Part shown: in pieces, positions 45,809 through 54,470 of the stretch | Layout: each line of letters opens with the position of its first letter | How positions within the stretch are numbered: the first letter of the stretch is position 1 | Assembly: GCF_022655595.1 (NCBI RefSeq) | Contig: NZ_CP093379.1 | Coordinates: 492,501 to 556,500, forward strand | Reading direction: 5' to 3' | Length of the DNA: 64,000 nt | Source of the DNA: Ignatzschineria rhizosphaerae | GTDB lineage: Bacteria > Pseudomonadota > Gammaproteobacteria > Cardiobacteriales > Wohlfahrtiimonadaceae | Made by a program: the position numbers and the translations under genes | Notes under the pieces: model-generated | The model's input: only the letters and a program-made list of their open reading frames with translations | Database searches by the model: none | What the model was told of the DNA's origin: nothing

Positions 45809-46008
45809 GAAAGGTTGTGGCATCTGGTTTTGAAACGATTGATGGTTGTCTTTATCGGCATCAGATAAATGCAAGCTTAGAAGATGTCTTGAAGCTTGAG
45901 AGTAACCGTCATTTAGCAGGTTTGCCAAATATTGTACCGGCAAGAACCGTGATAAATGTGCCCCTTGATAAGCCAGTTGTTAAAGAAACAGTGAATCTAT
46001 GGGATTGA
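45805..46008 (+). CDS. X: Tail protein X (P2 gpX)
   Basis: A 67-aa LysM-like tail protein. P2 gpX is thought to help initiate or complete tails. Visible: DGCLYRHQINASLEDVLKLE and LPNIVPARTVINVP, the usual gpX pattern. Translationally coupled to L by an ATGA overlap. Confidence 0.9.
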   Translation: MRKVVASGFETIDGCLYRHQINASLEDVLKLESNRHLAGLPNIVPARTVINVPLDKPVVKETVNLWD

Positions 46009-46021
46009 TGGGAATTGGAAA

Positions 46022-46573
46022 ATGGAAATGAATTTAAGCAAGTATCAAGAAGCACGCTTTCAAGCCTTTACAGATGAAGTCATCAAGATTGAAGGCGGTT
46101 ACGTGAATGATCCAGATGATCCAGGCGGTGAAACGAATTATGGGATCACAAAGCGTTTAGCCAATCAATATGGTTATACAAAGCCGATGACTGATATGAC
46201 AAAGAATGAAGCGAAAGAGATTTATCGTTTAGCTTTTTGGAACGATTCTCTTGCCTCAAACATCATGAATGATGCGGCGTTCAATATCTATCTGCTCTCA
46301 ATTCACTCCGGGCATAAGCAAGCGATTTTGATTCTGCAACGTGCTGTGGGTGTGAAAGATGATGGAGTTGCCGGCGTTGACACCCTCAATGCTATTTCAA
46401 AGGCAAATCAAGCATTACTGATCGAAGCATTAAGTTACTGGACGTTAGATTTCTACGTCATTATCTCGCCAAAAACTCGCTATAAATACTTGCAAGGATG
46501 GCGAAATCGCTTGCAAGCAAGCCGTAGCATTCAATGGAAGGAGCGTATCAATGAATATGAAAGATTACTTTAG
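46022..46573 (+). CDS. Endolysin, glycoside hydrolase 108 type
   Basis: A 183-aa peptidoglycan hydrolase. Catalytic Glu24 lies in the conserved EGGYVNDPDDPGGETNYGIT of GH108 (ZliS-like N-acetylmuramidases); a C-terminal PG_binding_3-like region follows (VKDDGVAGVDTLNAIS). Takes the place of P2 gpK, which is unrelated, so the lysis gene has been replaced. No signal peptide; export should depend on the holin. The start may be 46022 or the ATG six bases later. It overlaps the next gene by 23 bp. Confidence 0.9.
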   Translation: MEMNLSKYQEARFQAFTDEVIKIEGGYVNDPDDPGGETNYGITKRLANQYGYTKPMTDMTKNEAKEIYRLAFWNDSLASNIMNDAAFNIYLLSIHSGHKQAILILQRAVGVKDDGVAGVDTLNAISKANQALLIEALSYWTLDFYVIISPKTRYKYLQGWRNRLQASRSIQWKERINEYERLL

Positions 46574-46781
46574 AGTTATTTTAATGACTTTTGCACTGGC
46601 AACCGTTGCGATCGTTGTCTCAGCTTGTAGCAATCCTCGTCCGGATATCAATTACGGCGATAAAGCAGAATCAGGCTATTGCGAAAACTACGAGATGAAA
46701 GAGATCTTATCGAGTGATAGCAATGATGAACGACTCAAGAAGCTACGGGATAACACGTACTTCCAAGGAGTTTGCTCATGA
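46551..46781 (+). CDS. Small phage lipoprotein
   Basis: A 76-aa protein with a signal peptide ending in the lipobox VSAC (Cys26). AAGGAG spaced seven bases before the ATG, inside the endolysin gene, makes translation likely. The mature part is short and polar with two more Cys. Within a lysis cassette it could be an extra spanin-like or exclusion lipoprotein; no family was recognised. Confidence 0.6.
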   Translation: MNMKDYFRVILMTFALATVAIVVSACSNPRPDINYGDKAESGYCENYEMKEILSSDSNDERLKKLRDNTYFQGVCS

Positions 46782-47023
46782 GAGAGCAGTTATTTGAGTG
46801 CTTGAAGAATAGTAACGAGCGCATTGATAGCAATAAAACTCTTGCATTCCTTGGGGCAATTGTTGGGGCAATCGTTTTGATTATCTCAGCATTGCAGAAA
46901 TATCCTGGCATCGAATGGCTTTTATCCGTCTTTTTAGTTGCAACAATCGGGCAATTGCCGAGTAAAGGACTGCGAGATTTAGCTGAAATCAAGTTAAAGA
47001 AAGGGGAAAGCCATGAAGATTAG
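46778..47023 (+). CDS. Holin candidate, two transmembrane segments
   Basis: An 81-aa protein with a charged N-terminus, two hydrophobic stretches (about 22-40 and 48-62: TLAFLGAIVGAIVLIISAL and WLLSVFLVATIGQLP) and a basic tail, the class-II holin layout. AAGGAG precedes the ATG at 46778, which overlaps the lipoprotein stop (ATGA). Located between endolysin and spanins, where a holin is expected. Assignment is by topology and position. Confidence 0.65.
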   Translation: MREQLFECLKNSNERIDSNKTLAFLGAIVGAIVLIISALQKYPGIEWLLSVFLVATIGQLPSKGLRDLAEIKLKKGESHED

Positions 47024-47117
47024 TAGGCCCGAAACAGTCGTGATGGATATTGTGATTGCTATCTTACTAGCGATATTCATAGGTGTCGCAACGCTGATTT
47101 ATATAAAGGGCTGCTGA
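47013..47117 (+). CDS. 34-aa single-helix membrane peptide
   Basis: Starts ATG at 47013 after AAGGGGAAAGCC and ends at TGA 47115-47117, overlapping the next ATG (TGATG). The translation has a short N-terminus (MKISRPETVVMD) and one hydrophobic helix (IVIAILLAIFIGVATLIYI), ending KGC. Tight coupling on both sides argues it is real. It may be an antiholin, second holin or lysis regulator. Confidence 0.6.
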   Translation: MKISRPETVVMDIVIAILLAIFIGVATLIYIKGC

Positions 47118-47368
47118 TGGAGCGAATGAAGAAATGGCTGAGTTCTTTAGCCTTTGCCTTGTCTGTGGTCTTCCTCTGGCTCTTTAAGCGTGAGCAATCA
47201 AAACGTGAAGCTGTTGAGAAAGAGCTCGAAGCGAGTCAATTAGAAAATAGTGCTGCAAAAGTAAATGAGAAAGCCTTGGAGATAAAACGAGATGTTAAAA
47301 ACAACAATATTCGTGATCCTAGCGATCGTGTTGAACGGATGCGCCGCAAAGGTCATTTACGAGATTAA
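47117..47368 (+). CDS. Inner-membrane spanin subunit (Rz/LysB-like)
   Basis: An 83-aa type-II membrane protein: one N-terminal helix (LSSLAFALSVVFLWLF) then a coiled coil of heptads (EQSKREAVEKELEASQLENS). Such i-spanins pair with an outer-membrane lipoprotein to fuse the membranes at lysis. The o-spanin gene begins inside this one in another frame, the classic Rz/Rz1 layout. Confidence 0.78.
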   Translation: MERMKKWLSSLAFALSVVFLWLFKREQSKREAVEKELEASQLENSAAKVNEKALEIKRDVKNNNIRDPSDRVERMRRKGHLRD

Positions 47369-47501
47369 TCCTAATCTCTGTTTGGTATTTGATCCGATCT
47401 ATGGATCTAGCCAAGACACTCTGGGAACGCTTTCTCAGTTAGAAGATTACAACGATATTTATAAAAGAGTATGCAATGACACAAGTGGCTCAAACAACTA
47501 A
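47292..47501 (+). CDS. Outer-membrane spanin lipoprotein (Rz1/LysC-like), overlapping
   Basis: A 69-aa protein whose N-terminus MLKTTIFVILAIVLNGC ends in a lipobox, giving a lipidated mature part of about 53 residues. It starts within the i-spanin gene in a different frame (77-bp overlap), preceded by GGAG. Overlap plus lipobox make this a confident o-spanin call even though no sequence family was recognised. Confidence 0.75.
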   Translation: MLKTTIFVILAIVLNGCAAKVIYEINPNLCLVFDPIYGSSQDTLGTLSQLEDYNDIYKRVCNDTSGSNN

Positions 47502-47796
47502 TGCAGTATTGGATCAGCGATTACTAAAGATCGTGATCGGAATTTTATCAGCAATGGTTTCGATCTTAATTACGATCGGAACATGGCACATCAATAGCCA
47601 ATCAACGCAGATTGGTTCATTAACGGTCGCAGTTAACGAGTCCGTGATTCAACAACGTGAACTCTTTATTAAATTAGAGAACTTTGAAAGGCATCTGATG
47701 CGATCTGATCGGTCTATCCAAGCGTTAGAAGCAAGGGTAAATAGCTTAGAAATCAGATTTGAGCGCATCGATGAAAAAGTGAGTGGAAAGATATGA
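47476..47796 (+). CDS. Membrane protein with coiled coil, lysis/tail region
   Basis: A 106-aa protein with one hydrophobic segment (about 18-38, LKIVIGILSAMVSILITIGTW) and a C-terminal coiled coil (FERHLMRSDRSIQALEARVNSLEIRF). It overlaps the o-spanin end and the gpR start. P2-like phages often carry a similar small membrane protein here; role unknown. Confidence 0.6.
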   Translation: MTQVAQTTNAVLDQRLLKIVIGILSAMVSILITIGTWHINSQSTQIGSLTVAVNESVIQQRELFIKLENFERHLMRSDRSIQALEARVNSLEIRFERIDEKVSGKI

Positions 47797-48152
47797 TTCA
47801 TCAACTTAAGAAAGTCTTTAAACCTTATGTGAGATCTGAAGCAGATATTGATGCTTGGGTCGATAACGGTAAGCCTTATATGTGGGGAAAAACCCTCATG
47901 ACCAGTGAAGAATTTGTTGTGAACTTAAAGCAGGTTACAGCTAATGAACATGCTGTCGTTGCGGTTGCGGCAAAGTGGTATGCAGAAAATGCAGGATTGA
48001 TCACTGATGAGGAACGAGATGCAGGAATCACTTATGACATCTCGATTATTAATGAAGATGAGTACGAGATCCAATTCGTGTTCCAAATGAAACGAAAGTT
48101 TATTACGGATGTTGATGAAAATGGAGTTTTAAGTGCAAACGAATGTTCTTGA
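47793..48152 (+). CDS. R: Tail completion protein (P2 gpR)
   Basis: A 119-aa protein needed with gpS for tail completion. Pattern MIHQLKKVFKPYVRSEADIDAWVDNG near the start and WYAENAGL in the middle match P2 gpR homologues. Coupled upstream by ATGA overlap and downstream to S. Confidence 0.85.
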   Translation: MIHQLKKVFKPYVRSEADIDAWVDNGKPYMWGKTLMTSEEFVVNLKQVTANEHAVVAVAAKWYAENAGLITDEERDAGITYDISIINEDEYEIQFVFQMKRKFITDVDENGVLSANECS

Positions 48153-48582
48153 TGACCAAATTAACACGATGTTAAAGCGAGTGAACCCCGCTAAACGTAG
48201 ACAGTTTGGTAGAGGAGTGGCACTGGCTTTAAGAGCGTATAGAAGTAATGAAATTCTTGCGAACCGGGATGTTGACGGTAAGCCGATGGAAAGACGTAAA
48301 AAGCAGAAGACTCTCCCTCGTAAAAAGAATAAAGGTGGGCTGATGTTTACCAAAATGGGACGTAGAAGCAGTATGCAAATCAGAGCTAATGCTAACTTTG
48401 CATCTATCTCATTCCCTCATAAGCATCGAAAGATTGCCCAGAATCACCAGGAAGGGCGATCTGTTCAGGTAAACCAATATACAAAGGTGAAATATCCCGT
48501 TCGTACTCTAATGGGCGCTACAAAGCGAGAAGAGAGAATCGTGTTAGATCATCTTTATGAATTTATGGCGGAGGTGCTCTAA
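48133..48582 (+). CDS. S: Tail completion/virion morphogenesis protein (P2 gpS)
   Basis: A 149-aa protein of the phage virion morphogenesis family. GTG start inside the end of R. Typical: RRQFGRGVALALRAYRSNEILANRDVDG then a basic central region (ERRKKQKTLPRKKNKGG). Overlaps the V start as TAATG. Partner of gpR. Confidence 0.88.
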   Translation: MQTNVLDDQINTMLKRVNPAKRRQFGRGVALALRAYRSNEILANRDVDGKPMERRKKQKTLPRKKNKGGLMFTKMGRRSSMQIRANANFASISFPHKHRKIAQNHQEGRSVQVNQYTKVKYPVRTLMGATKREERIVLDHLYEFMAEVL

Positions 48583-49268
48583 TGCAATTACCAACGGATT
48601 CATTACGTAAAACAAATGAAGTCTTTAAAACGGGTGAAGTCATTGGTATTCGTGTAACAAGCGGAATTATCGAAGTGCAATGTGAGTTTGAAGATGATGC
48701 AAAAACGCCATGGATGCCTTATGCGTTGCCATTTGTGGGTGGTACATCGATCTTTTGTTATCCGCGAATTGGGCAAGGTGGCCGGGTGATGTCTGAAGGT
48801 GGGGAAAACAACATTAATGTTTTTATCCCGAATCTTGATACAAGTCAGCAGTTTGCAGGGCTTGGGGAGTTTGACTTTAAGATTCTCTTTGAGAATGGGG
48901 ATTTTATCCATCATAACAGTGGGAATCTTACGATTAATAGCGCTTCTACAGTGGTAGTGAATACACAAGATGCGACGGTTAATGCAGAAAAAACAACCGT
49001 GAATTCAAGTAATACGACGACAAATACAGACCAATTCACAGTGAATGCACCGACTATTAATTTAAATGGAAACGTATTTATTGCCGGAGGAATCAGTGCC
49101 GGCGGTGGTGCAGGAAGAAACGTGGTAAGAGCTGTATTTAATTATCCAGTTGTCTTTCAAGCACATGCACAAGCGAATAACGATATCACGATCAACGGCA
49201 TTTCATTTATTGGTCATAAACATGATACGCCGGAAGGTATGAGTGATGTTCCTGAGGGGGCGAAATGA
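48582..49268 (+). CDS. V: Baseplate spike protein (P2 gpV)
   Basis: A 228-aa baseplate assembly protein that forms the membrane-piercing spike. An N-terminal OB-like region (VIGIRVTSGIIEVQCEFEDD) precedes a beta-helical repeat (VNTQDATVNAEKTTVNSSNT, TVNAPTINLNGN) and a C-terminal HxH region GHKHDTPEG, typical for the iron-binding tip of gpV. Confidence 0.9.
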   Translation: MQLPTDSLRKTNEVFKTGEVIGIRVTSGIIEVQCEFEDDAKTPWMPYALPFVGGTSIFCYPRIGQGGRVMSEGGENNINVFIPNLDTSQQFAGLGEFDFKILFENGDFIHHNSGNLTINSASTVVVNTQDATVNAEKTTVNSSNTTTNTDQFTVNAPTINLNGNVFIAGGISAGGGAGRNVVRAVFNYPVVFQAHAQANNDITINGISFIGHKHDTPEGMSDVPEGAK

Positions 49269-49612
49269 TTAGTCGAGAAACAGGATTGCCGATTACAGAA
49301 GATGAGCACATCATCCAGTCGATGCTAGATATCGCACTTACTGCAAAAGGCACAAGAGTTATGCGCCGCAATTACGGCACGATCTTAGTACCGAAAATTG
49401 ATGCACCAATGAACGATGAATATCGAATGATGTTGATGAGCTCATTAATGACGGCATTTGCAGAATTTGAGCCTCGTGTCGAAGTTCGTCGCATTAACGT
49501 CAATATTGAAACCGCCGGAAAGCCAAGTTTCATGATTGAAGCGGTTAAGAAACGTAGTAATGAAGTCTTAAATTTTAATAGAAGTTTTACGGGAGGAAAT
49601 GATGCAATTTAA
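49265..49612 (+). CDS. W: Baseplate wedge protein (P2 gpW)
   Basis: A 115-aa gp25-like wedge protein. Recognised from ISRETGLPITEDEHI, DIALTAKGTRVMRRNYG and the C-terminal FNRSFTGG. Overlaps V by four bases and J by eleven, all in the late operon. Confidence 0.92.
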   Translation: MISRETGLPITEDEHIIQSMLDIALTAKGTRVMRRNYGTILVPKIDAPMNDEYRMMLMSSLMTAFAEFEPRVEVRRINVNIETAGKPSFMIEAVKKRSNEVLNFNRSFTGGNDAI

Positions 49613-50504
49613 AGCAAGTCAATATCTTGTTGATCTTCCTGAACCTACGGTTTTTAAAGTCATTGATTTTGAGAAAGAGCTCGAAGAGATCATTGCTAAT
49701 TTTGTGAGTAGACATCCGAGCTATCAAGAGATCGTGCTTGAGAGTGATCCGCTTAAAAAAGCATTCGAGTCCTGGGCTTATGATCGCATCAATATGAAGA
49801 ATGCATATAACGAAGATTTAAAGCAATCGATGCTCAAATATGCAACGCACAATAATCTTGATGTGTTGGCCGCAAACCTTTTGATACATCGCCGAGTCTT
49901 AGTACCTGCAGATGATTCAACAAGCCCGCCGACACCTGCAGTATTAGAAGATGATGAGAGCTTACGCTTTCGTGCACAAACTGCAGACCGACTTGCACAA
50001 GTAGCGGGCCCAAAATCAGGGTATGAGCGTTTAGCGATTGAAGCGAGTGAAGAAGTCAAAGAATCATTCGTAATGTTACCAACCCCAGTGCCGGGAGAAG
50101 TCCACTTGTATATCAGATCCCGACAAGGAAATGGCCAAGCGAATCAATCACTGATTAAGCAGGTTAATGACTTCATCACACCAGATGATAAGAGGCCTCT
50201 CAATGACAAGCTCATTGTGAGAAGTGGCAAGATTCACGAAGTAACAATTGAACTCATTGCGACTTATTACAACGGCTATTTTGAGGAATCAGTGAATAAA
50301 GCCGTGAAAGAATCGCTGCTAAAACTAAATGACAGATTGAGCTTTGGCGATCCGCTTACTTATAACTTGATCCACGCAACAGCACGAGTGCCAGGCATTC
50401 AGAATATTGAAATCATAATGCCAAAGAGTGACGTAATGCCAGAGCCTTTTGCCTACATCGTCATTAAAGATGTGGTTGTTACAAGAAAGGTGGAGGAAGC
50501 GTAA
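49602..50504 (+). CDS. J: Baseplate wedge protein (P2 gpJ)
   Basis: A 300-aa baseplate J family protein. Typical: LDVLAANLLIHRRVLVPAD, then FRAQTADRLAQVAGPKSGYERLAIEASEEV. Two adjacent ATGs; the second (49602) has better spacing from GGAGG. Ends TAATG with gene I. Confidence 0.92.
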   Translation: MQFKASQYLVDLPEPTVFKVIDFEKELEEIIANFVSRHPSYQEIVLESDPLKKAFESWAYDRINMKNAYNEDLKQSMLKYATHNNLDVLAANLLIHRRVLVPADDSTSPPTPAVLEDDESLRFRAQTADRLAQVAGPKSGYERLAIEASEEVKESFVMLPTPVPGEVHLYIRSRQGNGQANQSLIKQVNDFITPDDKRPLNDKLIVRSGKIHEVTIELIATYYNGYFEESVNKAVKESLLKLNDRLSFGDPLTYNLIHATARVPGIQNIEIIMPKSDVMPEPFAYIVIKDVVVTRKVEEA

Positions 50505-51025
50505 TGCCAAATAGTGTTCAGCAACAATCATTATTACCTCGCACTTCAACACAGTTTGAGATCGATCTTGAACAGACTGGCTTTTTTGCCAACCGTCCGC
50601 CGGAAGATTTTAAATTTCAGTGGATCTGGAACCCGTGGTTTTGCCCGGTTGATCTGCTCCCATGGCTTGCTTGGTCACTCGACGTTGATGAATTTAATCA
50701 CGACTGGCCAATACAAAGAAAACGAGAAGTGATTGCGGCAGCCCCTTTAGTGAATCGCAAGAAAGGTACGATTGAATCGATGCGAAGAGTCATAAGAGCG
50801 GCAGGACTTGGAGAGATGACATTTGTCGAAAACTCCGGGCATTGGGCGGAATATGATGTGACTTTTGAGAACCATTTCACGATTGATCAATACAACAATG
50901 CCGTCAATCTTCTCTATTACACAAGTTCAGCACGTAACAAGCTCAGAATAGTGAAGTATGAGCAAACCTTACTTTATAACAACAAAGCGCTGTATAACGG
51001 CGAGTACTTATATGGGAGTTTATAG
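50504..51025 (+). CDS. I: Tail protein (P2 gpI)
   Basis: A 173-aa baseplate/tail protein that links the wedge to the tail fibre. Shows the gpI pattern: CPVDLLPWLAWSLDVDEF (family PWLAW motif) and KKGTIESMRRVIRAAGL. Its stop abuts the start of H. Confidence 0.93.
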   Translation: MPNSVQQQSLLPRTSTQFEIDLEQTGFFANRPPEDFKFQWIWNPWFCPVDLLPWLAWSLDVDEFNHDWPIQRKREVIAAAPLVNRKKGTIESMRRVIRAAGLGEMTFVENSGHWAEYDVTFENHFTIDQYNNAVNLLYYTSSARNKLRIVKYEQTLLYNNKALYNGEYLYGSL

Positions 51026-53113
51026 ATGATTGAAACAGCCAGAAAAGAAGATCTCTTCTTAGATAAAAAGCTGATCATTCCAGAAAATAAGCTTGATGCC
51101 ATCCGCATTATGGCTCTATTGCATCCTGTTGTGGGTGATCAGCCGACTCATGAAAAGGATCAACCCAATACCAATAATCCGATCTTGGATCTTGCTTGTA
51201 CAATCGCCAACATCCATGAGATGGGAATCGGCGTTCATGCTGATTTAAGAAAAATACAAAATGAGCCACCAGAGTATTACTTTGGGAAAGGCTTTATGTC
51301 AGGAATTTCAAGCTTGAAGGGCAATGGGATTCTCGCAGTATTTGGTCAATGGCGTGATGCTTCTGGTAAATATGCCATTAAGCAGTTTTTCTATACAGAT
51401 ATAGCGATCAGCTATCGTAATGCGCTTGATGCGAAAACATGGAGTGGCTGGATTGATGTATTAACAAGTAATAGCTCACTTGATTACAACAAGCTACTCA
51501 ATGTACCCATCACATCAACGCTCAGTGATGATAAAACAAAAATTGCATCGATCTTTACAGTCAATCAAGTAAACCGTGCTGCTGTAAATGCACAGAAGAC
51601 AGCAAATACTGCGAATGCCAATGCTGTTGATGCGATGAATGAAGCATTAAAGAAAATGGATCTTTACTCTTTTGGGCTTGGCTCTATAGGTAATGCTCCT
51701 ACTTTATCAATAGAATATGATATTTCAGAAAGGCTTCCTAACGGCTTTTATAAAGTCGCTGGAGGTTCAACAGGCTTTCCTAGTTGGAAAGCCTCTGGGG
51801 ATTCATTAATTTCTTCTGGTTGGGGGAGTTCTCAGTGGTCATCTCTCCATCTAAGTACTGATAATCGTTTAGCAATGATTAGTTCTAGAAATGGCGTTAT
51901 TTCTGAATGGGCTGAATTCTATTCAACTGCTAACACGAAACCGATTAAAGGATTTTTAAGAGTTAACGGAAGTCTTATTCCTTTAACGGAGGATCAACTA
52001 ACAAGCACATTAGGTGATTATAAAGATAGAGCCGCATCCATTTATGTTGTTAATCAACTTAATCGCGATGTTGTCATCGCTCAGAAAACAGCAAATACAG
52101 CTAATGCGAATGCTGTCGAAGCGATGAATGTAGCACAGAAAAAAGTGCTTCCTGAAGAAGTTGCTTCAGAATATTTAAAAACGTTAGGTGCTTACCTGTT
52201 TAAAGGATCAGCAGATGATCTTGAAGTCGGATCTATAGGTTTATATGCCGCCCATAGCTCAACATATCCAACAACAAACTTACCTTTTCCTGGCTATAAC
52301 TGGGTTGAGACATCTTATCTGTATCGATCCAAAACAAGAAGAAAGCAGATAGCGATAGCTTATACAGAACCTCGCAGAGCTCTTAGAGTTATGAAAGAAA
52401 ACGAGGTATACGGTGAGTGGGCTGAAGAATGGACTACTTATAACACTACTAATATAAAAGGTTTTCTTAGAGTTAGTGGGAATTTAATCCCACTCACAAC
52501 AGACCAATTAAACTCAGATCTTAAAGTTAACCGATCAGATCTTGTAGCTAGTGCAAAGTCTGCTTACGATGCAAACATCAACGCATTACTCGGAATCAGC
52601 AAAGCAGATGACGCCCAAAAAACAGCCAATACTGGCGTAGCCAATGCAAAAACAGCAGACGATAAAGCAGTTAAAGCACAAGCAAGAGCGGATGCCGCAT
52701 TCTCACGAGTAAAGCCCATTACCGAAGGTGGTCACGGCGCTACGACTGCAGCGCAAGGCCGTAAAAATATGGGCCACGGTGATGCTTCTACGAGAAATGT
52801 TGCAGCAAGTATGGGATCAAACGGAAATACACTTGTGCCGCTGAGCTTACTACAAGATCAAACGATTGGGCACAATCAAAAGTGGCATGACGTTACAGAT
52901 GAACGTGAATACGACACTGAATATGTCAATGATACGGGAAGAACGATTTTTATCATCATTGATACTGCAAACCAAAACGAATTTTTTATAGATGGTGTGA
53001 AAGTGGGCTTTCATGCGCAATACGGATTGTACTTACCAATTCCGCCGGGAAGTATTTGTGTCTTAAAAAATGTCCATGGCGGAGTCATTCAATATTGGGG
53101 AGAACTCAAATGA
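51026..53113 (+). CDS. H: Tail fibre protein (P2 gpH-like)
   Basis: A 695-aa receptor-binding tail fibre. The N-terminus (about 1-150) has the P2-type collar/attachment region. Two repeats follow (DNA near 51506-51990 and 51998-52500): each has a helical QKTANTANANAV segment, a pyocin-knob-like domain (NGFYKVAGGSTGFPSWKAS; YLYRSKTRRKQIAIAYTEP) and IKGFLRV-G-LIPLT. A shaft with RKNMGHGD and a distinct C-terminal domain complete it. No separate gpG assembly gene is seen downstream, so the fibre may need a different chaperone. Confidence 0.88.
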   Translation: MIETARKEDLFLDKKLIIPENKLDAIRIMALLHPVVGDQPTHEKDQPNTNNPILDLACTIANIHEMGIGVHADLRKIQNEPPEYYFGKGFMSGISSLKGNGILAVFGQWRDASGKYAIKQFFYTDIAISYRNALDAKTWSGWIDVLTSNSSLDYNKLLNVPITSTLSDDKTKIASIFTVNQVNRAAVNAQKTANTANANAVDAMNEALKKMDLYSFGLGSIGNAPTLSIEYDISERLPNGFYKVAGGSTGFPSWKASGDSLISSGWGSSQWSSLHLSTDNRLAMISSRNGVISEWAEFYSTANTKPIKGFLRVNGSLIPLTEDQLTSTLGDYKDRAASIYVVNQLNRDVVIAQKTANTANANAVEAMNVAQKKVLPEEVASEYLKTLGAYLFKGSADDLEVGSIGLYAAHSSTYPTTNLPFPGYNWVETSYLYRSKTRRKQIAIAYTEPRRALRVMKENEVYGEWAEEWTTYNTTNIKGFLRVSGNLIPLTTDQLNSDLKVNRSDLVASAKSAYDANINALLGISKADDAQKTANTGVANAKTADDKAVKAQARADAAFSRVKPITEGGHGATTAAQGRKNMGHGDASTRNVAASMGSNGNTLVPLSLLQDQTIGHNQKWHDVTDEREYDTEYVNDTGRTIFIIIDTANQNEFFIDGVKVGFHAQYGLYLPIPPGSICVLKNVHGGVIQYWGELK

Positions 53114-53268
53114 TCGTAATTAGAGAATTTCGGAAAGGCAATCGCCGATTTGAAAAAGGGGAGCATTACACAGAGAAAGATGCTCAAAAATGGGTTGATG
53201 CGGGCTTTGTTGAAGATACCGCTAAAACGGAAATAGCAACGAAAACAGCGAAGAAGGATGGTAAATAA
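53110..53268 (+). CDS. Small phage protein, 52 aa
   Basis: A 52-aa protein starting MIVIREFRKGNRRFEKGEHY. ATGA overlap with H and TAATG overlap with FI. P2 has its fun/Z accessory gene between the fibre and sheath genes; this small ORF occupies that place but looks unrelated. Some phages carry a similar KGEHY...KWVDAGF protein here; function unknown. Confidence 0.7.
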   Translation: MIVIREFRKGNRRFEKGEHYTEKDAQKWVDAGFVEDTAKTEIATKTAKKDGK

Positions 53269-54440
53269 TGAGTACAGAATTACAACATGGTGTTCGTCAG
53301 ACCTTTGATAAGTCTGGTTGGACACAATTACCAAAAGTGGGCACGGCTGTCATTGGCATGGTTGTTACCGCAAATGATGCTGATGAAGAGATGTTTCCGC
53401 TTGATCAGTGTGTTTTAGTCACTGATTTTGATGTTGCGATTGCGAAAGCAGGATCCACAGGCACATTAGGCCAGGCGCTTCGTAATATTAAAAAAGAAGC
53501 AGTTACACCAACGGTTGTGGTGCGAGTGGATGAAGCCGAAAGCTTTGATGCAACGATTCCTAACATCATGGGAAAGATCAATCCTAATGGTAGTAGAACA
53601 GGGCATGAAGCTTTGGAACTTGCTAGAACGCAAACTGGCGTACAGCCCAAGATTTGGATCTGCCCTAAGTATGATACTGAAGAAGTGGTGCGTTTACGCT
53701 TAGTCGCACTTGCTGATAAGTTCTTAGGATTTGTCTACGCATCGATTGAAACGAGTTATACGGTGCAGAAAGCATTAAAGCTTGCGGATAAAGTTTCGAG
53801 CGATAATCTCATGCTGATTTATAACAATGCGATTGCCTATGATCAAGATCTGGAAGTAGAAGCGGAGCAATACGTTGTTGCACAAATAGCAGGGCTTAGA
53901 GCAAGAATTGATTATGAGAAAGGATGGCATCATTCGATTTCTAACCATGTTTTAAGCCAAGTAACAGGCACAACGAAAGAGGTGACTTTCGCCCCGATTA
54001 ACCCTGCAGGCACAGAAGCTAACGAGCTCAATAAAAAGAATATCAGCGTGCTGATTCGTGATGATGGCGGTATTAAAGTTTGGGGAAACCGTACCTGTGC
54101 ACCGATTGATTCATCGCATATTTTTGAGGTTTATACTCGCACGATGAACTTCCTAGGGGAAGAAGCGGCAATCATGCTCAAAAGCATTACCCAAGATAAG
54201 CCAATGACTCGTGTTCTACTCGAAGAGTTCTCCATGCGTTATAACAATCGCCTTGATGAGCATAAGCGAGCAGGCAGAATTATTGGTGGTTATGTGGATC
54301 TTCATCCTGGCAAAAATGGGACGAATGATCTGATGGAAGGTCGTCCAGATTGGCTTTTAAAAGTCACGCCGGTACCACCTGCAGAAAGTCCTGGCATTGA
54401 GCTCGTCTTAACGGACGAATTTATCACTAACCTTGTATAA
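53268..54440 (+). CDS. FI: Contractile tail sheath protein (P2 gpFI)
   Basis: A 390-aa sheath subunit of myovirus tails. Family pattern: HGVRQTFDKSGWTQLPKVGTAVIGMV, with VRVDEAE, and the C-terminal HKRAGRIIGGYVDLHPGKNG. Complete and in canonical order before the tube gene. Confidence 0.94.
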   Translation: MSTELQHGVRQTFDKSGWTQLPKVGTAVIGMVVTANDADEEMFPLDQCVLVTDFDVAIAKAGSTGTLGQALRNIKKEAVTPTVVVRVDEAESFDATIPNIMGKINPNGSRTGHEALELARTQTGVQPKIWICPKYDTEEVVRLRLVALADKFLGFVYASIETSYTVQKALKLADKVSSDNLMLIYNNAIAYDQDLEVEAEQYVVAQIAGLRARIDYEKGWHHSISNHVLSQVTGTTKEVTFAPINPAGTEANELNKKNISVLIRDDGGIKVWGNRTCAPIDSSHIFEVYTRTMNFLGEEAAIMLKSITQDKPMTRVLLEEFSMRYNNRLDEHKRAGRIIGGYVDLHPGKNGTNDLMEGRPDWLLKVTPVPPAESPGIELVLTDEFITNLV

Positions 54441-54470
54441 AAAGTCGATGTAATTAAGTAAGGAGACATT

